This document shows positions 51,512 through 63,877 of a stretch of 64,000 nucleotides of DNA, piece by piece. The position numbers and the translations under genes are program-made. Where the stretch lies: contig MU832063.1 of NCBI GenBank assembly GCA_029204225.1, positions 25,189 to 89,188 of the forward strand, in the 5' to 3' direction. The notes beneath the pieces were generated by a model. It made no database searches. It saw only the letters and a program-made list of their open reading frames with translations, and had not been told where the DNA came from. Every line of letters begins with the position of its first letter. Positions within the stretch are counted from its first letter, which is position 1. This DNA is from Diphasiastrum complanatum (lineage: Eukaryota; Streptophyta; Lycopodiopsida; Lycopodiales; Lycopodiaceae).

Positions 51512-51900
51512 TTTTTCAAAGCCCTCAAAAGAAGGATGAAGGTGCTCATGCTTTTGTTTTGAGAGTTAAAGCTTTGAGTGATGAACTAGCATGCATCTGT
51601 GAAAGCATCAAGGATGTGGAGCTTGTTCAAGTTGTTCTTAATGGCTTGTTGGATGATCATTCTAATTTGGTTATTTTGGCAAGCAATCCTATTTTTCATG
51701 CAAGGAGCAAGCATATTGAAGTGGCTTATCATTTTGTGAGAGAACAAGTCATGGCAAAGGAGGTGGAGCTTCAACATGTTTCTTCAAGGGAGTGTGTAGC
51801 TGATATCTTCACCAAAGCATTGGTAAAAGACTTGTTTATGAAGCATAGAACCTTACTTGGAGGTCTGTTACCTGCCAACATCCCACAACACACAACAACA
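51512..51900 (+). mobile_element. Small Copia scrap: Gag piece next to RNase H end
   Basis: The open stretch shows a Gag core (HAFVLRVKALSDELACICES, LNGLLDDH) followed directly by the C-terminal pol signature (ARSKHIEVAYHFVREQ, ECVADIFTKAL). The middle of a Copia is absent. It cuts the right LTR of Copia E at about 51511. Confidence 0.75.
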
Positions 51901-53960
51901 TAAGTTAGTATAGTGGAGAAGATAGGTTTTGTTAATAAGCATCAATTGTTATCCATGTCCAAAGCCAGACTCAATACATGACCAGCTTGGATGCAAAATA
52001 CGTAATATAGTCCGATCTTTCCTACCAACAATATTGATATAGCAATATGTATCGCCCTAACCCAACCATATCAGGGCATACGCCATACTGATCAGTAGGA
52101 GGGCAAGAAATCATATTATATATGCAAATGCATACTAGAGTACAAGAAAGAGCGGTAATCAAATCATCATTATCAGAATGGGTATAATTTCTACATAGTC
52201 ACCATGCATCAGGGCAGATGTGTGCCATACTGACCATTTAATCCTTATATATTCATGAGCATCTATAAACTATGGTAGGTAGTTAGGGCAAATCCATGCC
52301 ATACCAATCACCCAAAATTATCATCCCATATCTACAAAACTTAATTGCATAGCTAGTCTTGTTTTATTCATATAATATACAATCATATGTCGTAGAAGAG
52401 CATGCGCTTAGTATAGTACCTGAACACGTGGTGAAGCCATATCTTGCGTATTAGTCGTCTCTCACTTAATGGTACTTCTCGTCTATCACTATTTGATTCA
52501 TTCCAAAAAACATAGATGGAAGTTTAAACATTGTTTACACAAAAACTAAAAAGTACTCTCTTTTTATATCCTTAATGGAAGAAGGAGGTAACTATCTACA
52601 ACATTCCAATAGTTACCCTTACTTTATACTAAGGTGTTTGAGTATAGCTCAGCAAGGTAAAGGTAGCATCCATTAGTGCCTACTCATCTTCAATACACAG
52701 TTTTTTTTTCCAAAAAAAAAGAGAGAACATGCCCGAAAAGTAGACACATTTTTCACTTTCATAGCAATGCCATGGAAAGGCATTATCATGTAGCCGCAGT
52801 AGACAGATCAGAAAAATAGTAAGAGATCACAACTCTTCCTCAAAGAAAGTGCGCACCATTCCAACAAGACATGATTAATAAAGTACCTTTGTTGTAGCGC
52901 GATGGAGGTCCGTATTCCAGCGCTTATGCATGGCTATTTTTGTGCGCTCAGACGACACCCTCAGCAAATGGATCCACACAATCATGCAATAAACTATATT
53001 GTTTCAATTGCCTACCAGTCACTATAGGCTGATCGCGGATCTGCAAACAAAATTTTTACCAAATAATCGTAGGCGTTTTTCGAAGCTTGGAGACATGTGT
53101 TGGTAGTCCAGTGTAGAACTGTGGGGAATTCCACAACGTGTAACCTCCTTCCGGTAGGGCGCTCAATGGGAAAATGAACCAAGCAATAAAGAAAGTGCAA
53201 GAGTTGAAGAGAAAGAGAGAAAATGAAAGTGGTGTGAAGGAGTACGTTCCATCACCTCTTCCATTTATAGTTTTTTTTTATAGAAGGTAGGGTTAGCCTC
53301 CTATCGTTGGATTGTCATGTGCCAAATCCCAAACTAATAGCAATAACAATGAAGTAAAGGTAGAAGCAAGAAGAGAACAAGACATTCATGATAGCAAATC
53401 AATAGAAAGCTAGAAACATGGAGATCTCAATGGAATCACATTAGCAATGAAAGAAAGAGTACAAGACATGAACATGAGCATTGATTCATGTGGATAGGGC
53501 TCATGAGACCTAGCAATCTCCCTATGGCTCACATTCACAAGGAGAAAGCAAGAAGCTCTCACTTGCAAATGAGTCCAAAGATTCACAAAATGATGTCTCT
53601 TGCCTAGTTATAGACAATGCTCTTACTTAACTATCTTGAGGGATACTAAGCCCTTGTTAAGTATTATATAAACTACATTGGGCCCTTATTGGCCTATTAT
53701 CCTTATTAGTTACTTTGAAGGGCCTACAGAGGAAACCGCCTTGTTCTTAAGGCTAATAGCTCTGTTTGGGCCTACAAAGCTTACAATGGATATTGTGATG
53801 CATTGAGAAGCACTAATGTACTAGTAGTACATGACATGGATATTGTCCCTGCTAGGTGTCATGATCCTATCGTTTTCATGATAGTTGTAACACAAGTTTT
53901 CCCACAAATCAAAAAAGGCCCTCTATGTACAAACTCCTTATTAAGTATGAAAAAGTAGCG
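51901..53960. other. No gene seen; three loosely similar ~30-bp phrases
   Basis: AT-rich. A phrase like agggca(n)5-9tgccatact occurs near 52072, 52210 and 52287. A 62-residue minus frame at 53012-53200 is unrecognised. Confidence 0.4.
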
Positions 53961-54047
53961 TTGACAAGGGTAGACTAATTATTGATAGTGGCGCGATCTC
54001 AAAAAACGTACGAGCATAACGAAGAAACATATGCATTGAATAGAGTT

Positions 54048-54048
54048 C

Positions 54049-54095
<47 letters not shown>

Positions 54096-54106
54096 AGAAG
54101 AAGAAG
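54048..54106 (+). repeat. (GA)n then (GAA)n microsatellite
   Basis: About 40 bases of GA passing into five to six GAA units. On the minus strand this lies downstream of the LINE ORF1 remnant. Confidence 0.93.
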
Positions 54107-54219
54107 ATTTCATTAATGTCTTTTCCATGCCCTGAGGCATATAAGACAAAGGGAGTACATGCCAAATGAATTTCACCAGGACGGATCAAGTCCATCATTC
54201 TCATATTAAAAAACTAAAA

Positions 54220-55210
54220 CTACTCTATTTCTACCTCTACTCTCTCTATTCCGTCTTTGTAGATGAGACGTTTGCCCATGTCTTTCACTCGTTGACGAGC
54301 TTTCTTCCGTTCTTCCACTTGTATGTAGGTTAGGTCTTCATCCAAGAAAATCTGAGTATCCTTTAATGTGGCTCGCTGACAGAGTGCCTCTCGCCTATGT
54401 GTTGCTGATGAGAAGTGGATTACTAGGGTTTCCACATCCTTTTAGGCCTTATCCAGCCGCGGTATCGTCATGGTGGAGCGTGTCCGTTAAAACTTTCTTA
54501 GCTTCTTTGATAGCGTCTTGCGTGTCCGGAAGTTCACGTACACGAACATTTAGGGATTTTTGTTCTCGTAATCGATTTTAGTTGAAAGTAGCTAATATGA
54601 GTGACACGAGAGCTATGTTACCTTTGAGAACATCGACCCATGTTTTCGTGTGTTGTTGGGTGTCTTCGTCTTCGACATCGTGGATGGATACAATGGTGGC
54701 AGTTTGGATGCCGATTTCCCTTCGAATACCTGCCAAAAACTTGTCTATGCTCTAGATATGGGGTATCTCGGTGGAGTCACAGTATTGAAGAATGTTGGTG
54801 ATTTGCTGCTCCTGGGTAACGATTTTAGCTTGTAGTTTCGCAATGTGTTCCTCCAGTCGAGAGCCACTGTTCTGAGAAGAAATTGTATTTCTTGGTAAAA
54901 GGTCAAGCCGTTTTCCCATCCTGGAGTCCCTGGAACAAGTGTATGGGTTGTTAGAGATGTGTAAGCATTGGGTCGGGGAGTGAGGGAAAAGGGATCTATA
55001 GATGTAGGACTGGAAGGACTGAAAGGATCCAGTGTAGGTACCGTAGCAGGTGGTGTAGCAAAAGGGAAAGCAGCAGGTGTAGCAGAGACGGTATGGTCAA
55101 CGATGGAGGCAGCAACAGGGCGCGGATCAGGATCAGCGGTGGAGGCAGCAAAGCGCGGATCTACGATGGCAGCAGGGCGCAGATCGATGGCAGCAGCAGG
55201 GCACAAATCG
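54220..55210 (-). mobile_element. Decayed L1-type LINE ORF1
   Basis: Read on the minus strand: an Ala/Pro-rich, repeat-containing N-terminal part (55206-54900, e.g. TPPATVPTLDPFSPSSPTS); a coiled-coil stretch in another frame near 54.8 kb (RLEEHIAKLQAKIVTQEQQI); an RRM-like part near 54.5 kb (LNVRVRELPDTQDAIKEAKKVL); and the C-terminal REALCQRATLKDTQIFLDEDLT (54220-54435) ending in a stop. This order (coiled coil, RRM, CTD) is that of L1 ORF1 RNA-binding proteins. Frames shift at least twice and stops interrupt it near 54.45 and 54.59 kb. No ORF2 next to it. Confidence 0.6.
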
Positions 55211-55262
55211 ATGGCAACAGGGCCCGGATCTATGAGGGCAGTAGGGCGCGGATCGATGGCTT
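55095..55262. repeat. Minisatellite, ~27-bp unit, about six copies
   Basis: The core (g/a)cagggc(g/a)c(g/a)gatc(t/g)atg recurs. It lies in the N-terminal part of the LINE ORF1 remnant and makes it (minus strand) an Ala/Pro/Asp-rich repeat. Confidence 0.8.
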
Positions 55263-55299
55263 GCGACTATTATTTTGAATCTTACAAGAAAGAAGCTAG

Positions 55300-56121
55300 T
55301 AATATATGATATAGAGAGAGGCTTGTGTCAAACTTATAGGTGCATGGCACAACATGCTTATTATCATGCCCAAGGTCTTGTTGGTCAATAGGAAAGTTCC
55401 AATGGCAACAACTACTACAGCTATTTTAAAGAAGTATCGACCCATAGTTCCAAACATCCCTTAATAAATTGTATATTATTGGCAAAATACAACACCTCTA
55501 AGGTAATTGTAAACTATTGGCAAAATACAGCTATAAAACATGGACAACGGATGAATACTATGCTTTTGTAATTGATCCTAAAAGGAATGGAAGAAATTGA
55601 AAATTACAAAGAAAACAATCCTTAATAGGAGCTCCCAGTTGCGTATCCAACTTTTACCAATTTCAAGTTATATTAGTGATTATAGATAAATCAAGTAGCT
55701 TCAAATAGGAAAATAAGACCAACCAAAAGCCAACAACTAAACAAGACTTGTTTTGAGAACACTGAAGAGAAATTTGGACTAAACTTCACCAAGAATCTCC
55801 AATAAAAGTTTTCCAGCAAAACTTAGTAGCTTATATTGATCTGAAGAAACAGACAGAATCTAGATCATTAGTCACAGAGATAGTTGGCTTTAAAACCTTT
55901 TGGAGCCATCATCAACTGTGCACATTCCTAGGAATATTTAAACCAACTCCAGTGGATCAAGTGACTTCACCACAAAACCTCTTAGCTGCATGCAACAACT
56001 GTTTACATATTTGGCTAACATTTTCATCATGCTACATGTAAAGTGGTACAAATTTTGAATGAGAATGACAAAATACATAGTCAATGTGCATAATACATCA
56101 TAAAGATAATGAAGTCATGTG
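55300..56121. other. 3' flank of the SWIM-related gene; no other gene seen
   Basis: Contains the 3' untranslated region of the minus-strand gene ending at 56122. No exact AATAAA was identified on the minus strand with confidence. Confidence 0.4.
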
Positions 56122-57599
56122 TCATTCATGATCAGAAAATCTAGATCTCTTCAGTGCAGGTACATTGGCTGATTCAAGTGCAAAGTCTTTGACATCGTCA
56201 GGATGCTTCCTTTCTTTCCCCAAGGATCCTTTGTTAATAGATGCTGTGGTTTGAAGGCCCTCATTAAGGCTATGATCAACTTTCTCAAATGGATCAAGAC
56301 TACCTCCTACAGAACCACTACTACATACCTGCATGTTCATCAATGACGATTTCAGTTCCAGAATTAATGACAGTGCTTCCTCTCTCCACAGATCATTGCT
56401 ACTGGCTTCAACGATTTTGCTTATTTCAGCTAATGTCTTGAATATTTGCAGCTTCTGTGATGTTCCTCGAGACTCTGGCTTCATTAGTAGGCCCTGTTCT
56501 TGCCTATCTTGCTTGACTTCTATTGACTGGGTAATAGGGCCATTGGTACTCACATTTTCTTTGTTAAGATCTATTTTTGAAGAATCTCCCTGCTGCTTCT
56601 GAGGATTAACTTTTGGGACCTGTGGCCCATTAGATGAAGAATGTAATATATCTCCATAGTTCTCCTGCAAGATGAACGTCCCTGATTCCAACTTTTTTGA
56701 AATATTCAAGACATCTCTTTTGGTAAGAAAGTCATCTCGACATGGCACATAATTCTCATTAGCTTGCTTCTTCAAAGCTAAATTCATGTTATGCTGACTC
56801 ATAATTTCATCTGGAGCACTTTTGTCAAGCAATCTGCGCAATACCCATTGCCGCATGCACTTGGACAATCTAGGAGCATATTGTGCTCTCGAATGCTTTG
56901 AACTTTCATCCAAAATGCCATGACAAGGTTTACCATGAATATCAACATGCCGGTTTTGAAAGTACGATATTTCTGCCACTTCTGGCCATTGATACAGTTG
57001 TTTCACAGCAAAATTGCATTGACAACCCCTACCGTACATGTCGCCTCGACTTCGCCGACTTCCTTCCCCATACTTAGGCTTTTGAGACCTGTCTTCCATG
57101 TTACGCACCACACCTCGCACGTCTTCTGGTCCATATGCACACCAGTACCTATTAAAAGCAACAGATGCTGTCAATTCAACATCAGAAAAATATACTGGTG
57201 GCTCATATATTGATGACACGCATATTCGAGTATTATGTAGCAGTTCTGATGATACATTCAATACAAATGCGATTCCTATTTTAACCCACTTCACCATGTC
57301 CTTCGCAGGAAGCTTCCTGGAAAAGGATATTTCAAGCTGCCATGCTTGTTTGATTTGGTTCTAACTTTTTTGAAGTTTGTGGGTGCATCTGGATTTGCTT
57401 CTTCCCCTTCAACAAACTCTGCAACTCTGTTGAAAGGGATGTGGGCAACTTCTGCTTTTGGTTCAACACCCGCTTCTTGAGTGTTTTGTGCCTTGGTCCA
57501 ATTCAACTGGGTTGCATTGAAACGCCCTCTGGGAGGATCTTGGACAACCTCAAAGGGTGGTCCTGTTGGGACAAACTCTGCATGCACTGTTGTAGTCAT
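56122..57599 (-). CDS. SWIM/WRKY-GCM1-related zinc-binding protein without transposase domain
   Basis: Two coding exons on the minus strand: 57599-57295 and 57148-56122. The 146-base intron has GTGAAG and AATAG borders, phase 2, and the protein is 443 residues. Seen: N-terminal part with AHIPFNRVAEFVEGE, then WYWCAYGPEDVRG (102-114) across the splice, RGCQCNF (142-148), HVDIHGKPCHG (169-179), RAQYAPRLS, and CRDDFLTKRDV. These match, as I recall it, the N-terminal WRKY-GCM1-like zinc region of the plant SWIM zinc-finger family (MULE-transposase derived). Candidate metal ligands: Cys105, 144, 146, 177 and His169, 178. The usual MULE transposase and SWIM domains that follow are absent; instead there is a Ser/Gln-rich tail with a helical segment and a nuclear-signal-like KRSR near the end. 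Probably a nuclear DNA-binding or regulatory protein (inference). Intact frame; family confidence good, function low. Confidence 0.78.
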
Positions 57600-57600
57600 A

Positions 57601-57636
57601 TCATATCAATGAAGGGAAATTGTGAAGAAACTTCAT
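57601..57636 (-). promoter_or_regulatory. Possible upstream ORF, 11 codons
   Basis: On the minus strand ATG at 57636 gives MKFLHNFPSLI and stops one base before the main ATG (57599). An acceptor-like TTTTACTTGCAG ends at 57637, so the ORF would begin the exon. If that exon is in the mRNA, the uORF could damp translation. Confidence 0.4.
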
Positions 57637-57639
57637 CTG

Positions 57640-59100
57640 CAAGTAAAAATCACATAAAAGGATGTTAAGATCAGCATGTATGAATTACCTTCTGAAAATT
57701 CACACATTGTTTTTACGTCATTAAGTCGAGCTGTTTCTTTGAAACCCTGAGATCACGACAAAATAAAATACAGAGTTGTTCCTTAAGAAGAACAGCAAAC
57801 ACTGACAACATAATCAGCATATGAAGCCTTTCTCAGAATATGGATGGTAGAAACACAAAACCCTTCCTAAACTAGAAAATAACACAAATTTCTAAAGGTC
57901 TTATACTCAAAAATACTTGCCTTTAAATTGTAAGACGTTACTTTCTGTAAAGTTCCCTTAGCTTATACACGAACCAGTTTGTATAAGACTCTTGCCATAT
58001 ATCTTGCCATCAGTTTGTATATCTTGCCATATACTGGGCCAAGTTGCAACCCTAAATTCTAGTTTTAAGCATCAAGTTCCCTTCAGAAGGCACTAAAATC
58101 CACAGGAGCATTGAAAAATCTAACAAAGGAAGGGAAAATACCGCAAAATAGATAAGTTATGCAAACCCTTACGGAAAACCAAAAACAGCAAGATGCCTGC
58201 ACCATGCTCTTTCGACTTCCCTTTCCAGCTCAGTCAAACCTTAAGGCTACTTTCATGAATCTTGCACCACATTGTTCAGTTGGAAGCAATCCAAAGACAC
58301 ACATTTCACTTGTTGCTTGCTTTGACAGATATATAAAACCGAAGAAGCAGTTTGTGCAAAGCATTTGGCACCATAAGCTACAGGTGGATAATTGTCACAG
58401 GTTTCACCTAGTTGCAGTTTGAACTATAAAAATTCGGGAGGTAACAAACAGCTGACGTTAAAATAAGCTCACGAAATAGAAAGACTGATGAACACACGCT
58501 TTGCAACCAAAATCAGGGCCACAGAGGAGAGTCATTTTTACAGCAGCATCTTTGAGAAGATATTTCAGCACAGAGCCTTTGAGAAATTCAACCAAATTAC
58601 TCACCCTAGTTGCATTATCAGTCGTGCATGCTCCAGCAACGCCACGCCTGACTACTCCAAGCGAAATCTCTGAAACCCAAAAATGTCCAACGCCCCAGTC
58701 ATGCTTCCGCACACAAACGCATCCCAACTGCGACTTTCATGAGCAATTACCCAACAACAAGACAAATTCAGCCCAAAAAGGATTGTTTCTACATCAAATC
58801 CTGATCAAAACAGCTACAGTTTTCATGTTTTTGCAGGAAATAAGCTGGCGATCGCAGCAGCAAGACGTAGATTTGTTGGTTAGAGCTTCTTCGCTCTTCT
58901 ATGACTACTAGACTAGCCTACTCTCTCCCGAACAAGCCCGCTGCCCATCTCTCCACCTCCGGAGTGGGAGGTATACGACCGCCAGCGGCAGCCTAATCTG
59001 GAGGGTAGTGCCACATGGTATGGTGTAGGACCATGGACGGTAGCTTACCTCCATGGACGTGGCACATCTCCCCCAACCTTATCACTATTTGTTTTTTGGT
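57640..59100 (-). promoter_or_regulatory. Upstream region of the SWIM-related gene
   Basis: Probable 5' intron and promoter. Near 58900-59075 the base composition rises in GC (gaccgccagcggcagcc), unlike the neighbouring AT-rich DNA, and could be the leader exon or core promoter. An imperfect stem (gtgccac...gtggcac) spans 59009-59067. A 136-residue + frame (58501-58911) is unrecognised and probably not a gene. Confidence 0.35.
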
Positions 59101-59592
59101 TCTTTAGCTTTGCCATGATAGCGGTAAGCAATCTACACGATTTTTTAGAATGCTGACGTGCCTTGCTCTGTGAGTTTGAGAGAGAATGAGACAATGCGTA
59201 TGACGATTTTTTTGAATGATGATGTATCTATGCCATTGGAGATCTAAAACGCGCCTTTTCGTAATCTTTTGATATTTCAATTTTTTTTTTTCAAATTTTA
59301 GCGGTTTGAACACCTTTTAAGTTTGAGCATACATGGTAAGGTGATCTATCACCTTATTTTGCATTTTGCACTGGCCACATTTTATGCATATTGTACGCAT
59401 CATTTTATACACAATGTATACATTGTACATCCATTGAAGTGCCAAGCCGAGTTTGGCACAAGATACTCTTACTCCACAACAGGAGTCTATATTCAAGCTT
59501 GCATCATGCCAAAATTAATAACATTCTTAACGTAACTTTAACTTTGTTTTATATTGAAGTAAAACTAAGCTTATTGAAATAATAATGCACAT
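59101..59592. other. No gene seen
   Basis: AT-rich; short open frames only. Confidence 0.5.
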
Positions 59593-60400
59593 GATGCCAA
59601 AAACTTTGCAACTTTTTATCAACAATATTGGAATCTCCAAACAAAATTGTCGAAGCACTAAATTTTGGCAATTTGAGTTTAAGAATGTTTACAAGCTCAT
59701 GCCATAGACTTGTCCGAATATACTAATTACATTCAAAACATAAGTGTTTTTTGTTTCAACTTCTTGTCTACACCTCAAGAATTCATTGTCAACTTAAAAT
59801 TTGAATTCAACTTAGATTAGGGAAAAAAAACTTTATCTTGTACACAAAGTCACAAATCTTTACCTATTTTTATCTCTTTACATGCACAAATATCTTTTTG
59901 CATTTCGTGATTGAATCATACGTATTTTATCTGGCGTTGACTTAGTCAAGAGTCAACATCACTCTTTACAAATTTTTGATACACGAACATACTTTGTCCT
60001 TCCTTTCTTGCCAAAGAATCTATTGTCTCCAACAATTGAGCTTGATTCAATTTGATGCTTCTAAACAATGTTGATGCAAAAAACCTTTGCAACTTCTTAT
60101 CAACAATTGGAATCTCTAAACAATTTGTTAAAGCATTTTGGCAATTCGAGTTGAATTTTTTTTTTCAAACTCATGCTATAAACTTGTCAAAAACTATTGA
60201 CTACATTAGAATATAAGTGGGTTTTAGTTTCAACTTCTTGTCTACATATAAAATTCCATTGTCAAACAAAAAATTTGACTTTTACTTTGCCTGGAAAATA
60301 TTTTCTTGTGTGCAAGGGCACAAACTTTGCATGATTTTCTTTTCTTTATCTCTACAAATATATTGTATGCACTCATGAAAATGCATAGATCTTGGTATAC
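59593..60400. repeat. Tandem direct repeat, ~479-bp period, two copies
   Basis: Copy one begins at 59593 (gatgccaaaaactttgcaac), copy two at 60072 (gatgcaaaaaacctttgcaac). They share 'ttatcaacaa', 'ggaatctc', 'ttggcaatt', 'tttcaacttcttgtctaca' and 'cattgtcaa' in the same order; identity perhaps 70-75%. An old duplication. No coding frame. Confidence 0.8.
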
Positions 60401-60516
60401 ACAAAATGCGGAGACATAAATTATTTATTGAAAGTTTGTAGAGAAATCGTGCTCTAATGGTTTTTCATTTAAAGGCATGATATTAATGCTCCACTAAATT
60501 TGTCATTAAGGGAGGA

Positions 60517-61210
<694 letters not shown>

Positions 61211-62500
61211 CCCTCCTTAAGCCCTAGTTTATCTTTCTTGCAAAGTCTTAGAGCTTTTCTCTAAAAAAAACTCAAACTTATCAATGCTTAAAGCTTTAGT
61301 AAGTACGTCAGCTATCTGTTCTTCTATTTTACAATGCACTACATCTATGTCATTATATAACAATATCTCTCTAATGAAATGATATTTAATCTCTATATGC
61401 TTCTTGCGTGCATGAAATACAGGATTGTTAGCTAGCTATAAAGCGCTCTGGCTATCACATCTGATTACAGTAGGCTTGTTTTGTGGAATTCCAATGTCTT
61501 TCTAACATTCTTCTTAGCCAAACTGTTTCTAGCACAATCAATGTGATGATAGAATCACGAGCAAAATAAAAAGATTGAAATCTGAAGAAGTGCATGTCAA
61601 ACCTTTAGATAGGAGATTCTTATCAAAGTGGTTGTACCAAGCACGTGGTGCTTGCTTCAATCCATACAAGGCCTTCTTTCATATGCATACTTTGTTTTCC
61701 ATGCCATGTACCACAAAACCACTAGGTTGCTCCATTAACGCTTCTTCTTCAAGCTTACCATTCAAAAAAGCGAACTTTATGTCCATTTGATATAGATTCC
61801 ATCGAAATAATGCCGCTACGACAATCACCATGCGAAGCGTGTTCCATTTAACTACAGAAGCGAAGGTCTCTTCTTAGATGCCCTTACTTTGCGCATAAGC
61901 CTTCACTACAAGCCTTGCTTTATGTTTTGCAATAGTTCCATCGGCATTGTACTTTGTCCTATATAACCATTTGTTGCCAATGGGTCTTTTGCCTTTTGGA
62001 AGATCCACTATCTCCCAAGTGTCATGGTGTTTGATTGAATCAATCTCTTCTTTCATTGATTTTTGCCATATCTCTTGATTTTTGGCCTCCTCAAAGCAAG
62101 AGGTTTCAGTAGATGAAATAATGTTGCTCATAAGCGCAAGATTTACCTGAAATCTTTTAGGTTCCTTCTTTTCTCTTGTGGAACGCCTTAGCTCTCCCTC
62201 TTGGCTACATTTGACAACTTCCTCTTCTTTGTCACTCATAAGGTTAGTGTACCATTTAGGTAGTTTGTGTTGAGGTGATCCACTACGAGGTGAATATGAA
62301 TCCCAAGGTGCATCATGCTCCTTCCTGTTATCACCTGCTACCTTGGTCTTTTTTTATCCAATAGATTTGTTTCTTACTCTCCATCTCGTCTCTATAATGG
62401 AAAGAGTACCACGTCTCTCATCATCATCTCAATGATCTTCCTATAGTGATGGAGTTGCTTCATCTTCATTGAGAACCTTGGATAGTTCATCGTTGTCATA
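61211..62500 (-). mobile_element. Minus Copia remnant: RT start, RNase H end
   Basis: Right to left on the minus strand: linker and RT start (EKKEPKRFQVNLALM... WEIVDLPKGKRPIGNKWLYRTKYNADGTIAKHKARLV, 61874-62239), then RNase H end (LANNPVFHARKKHIEIKYHFIRE, DVLTKALS, 61.25-61.5 kb) and polypurine tract. The middle of RT is missing; several breaks. Confidence 0.75.
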
Positions 62501-63877
62501 CCCACTACTGGTCTCAGGTAGCGTGTCCACGCTAGGGATCAGTAGACCAACAACCCGTAAGTTAATTGTGACTATAAGGGAATTGAGGCCCTTATGTGTA
62601 TAAGGTCATAATTAATGGTTGTAGGCCAAAACTCTTGATGGTGGATTTGTATGGGTTTATCATTGAGTCATTGGAGAGCTCGATGATGTGGCCCAGATAG
62701 GCTGTAGAGATGTCCAGTGAGGTGTCACAGTGCACTACTAGTGGTGCATGGGCCTTGGAGGGTATAAGTATATCTATTGGGCTCTCACTAGAGTATGCTT
62801 GATTTTGTGATTGGTAGCCACATGCTGCTAGAGTGATTCCTCTCTCCTCAGTGTGATTGATCCATAGCTTGGGGGCTAGATCCATTTGGTTGGGCTGGTT
62901 TGTCCACCATTTGTTCCCTTGTTTGTTGCCTATATTGGTAAAAGAGAAGCTCCCTAAGATCCTGCTTACAAGATAACACACAATGGAAAACACACTATGG
63001 AACAAACACCCAGCCAAGTAGAAGCAACCAATCAACTCTAGAAGCTTCACTCCCAAGCCAAGGAACAAGAAGCATGAATGTAGAGTGAAACCCTGGCAAT
63101 GAATCCATGATCACAATGAGGATTAGGATGAGTTTGGCCTCAATATATAGAGCCAAAAGCAACCTGGGCACATAGCCATGCATAGCCCTAAGTTCCCTAT
63201 ACATAGATTCACCTGGAATAGAGCCCTAAGCATAGACCACCTATTCATAGAATTGCTATTGATAACTCTACACATGCATACACTGTCTCATACCTTGTCT
63301 AAACTCCATCACATATGAGAATAATCTCACTATGGCCTAGTACATAAACACATTCTTACTTGCCAGATTCCTCCAGAACCCACATATGTTACTCTCATAT
63401 CTCACTGAGATCTTGTAACTCAGCTACAAATATTTTCTACTTCTCATGAGTAAATAACTTATCCGAAAAATCTCTGAGATGAAATAAAATTCACTCTCAA
63501 CAGTTTTCCAATCCAATTTCTTTTAATAGCATAATTTCTTCCACTCAAACAACCCCTCTCTGATCCTAGTAATAAAACTAAGATTAGGTTGTTTCTATAC
63601 AGAACTCTCAGACTTAAATTCTGATCAAACTTACTTCTATTCCAATCAAAATGGAATTGATAACTTTTGACCTTTCTACTGTGCTACTTATAGATAATGA
63701 TTCAAATATCAAACTTGTTCTAGATCCAGATTGTCCACACAATCCCTAGAGAATTTCTCTTATTCGAAACGTTCCAATTAGGCATCTTACTTTGAAACTA
63801 TCCAAAATCCCTTTCAGATCCAATCTCATTTCTATACCCTAGCTGGTTCTCTTCCGAAAACTATGCCACCAACAGAT
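62500..63877. other. LTR-like repeat sequence, no gene seen
   Basis: The phrase agcttgggggctagatc near 62868 recurs near 24226 in a similar setting (ggttgggc(t/g)g following). The minus frames at 62592-63068 and 62995-63204 look like chance. Confidence 0.4.

Noticed and set aside
55093-55309. Arg/Gly/Ser-rich + frames (61 and 113 residues)
   Set aside because: They are products of the 27-bp minisatellite in all phases.
56333-57364. Several + frames of 64-97 residues
   Set aside because: They are shadows of the minus-strand SWIM-related gene.
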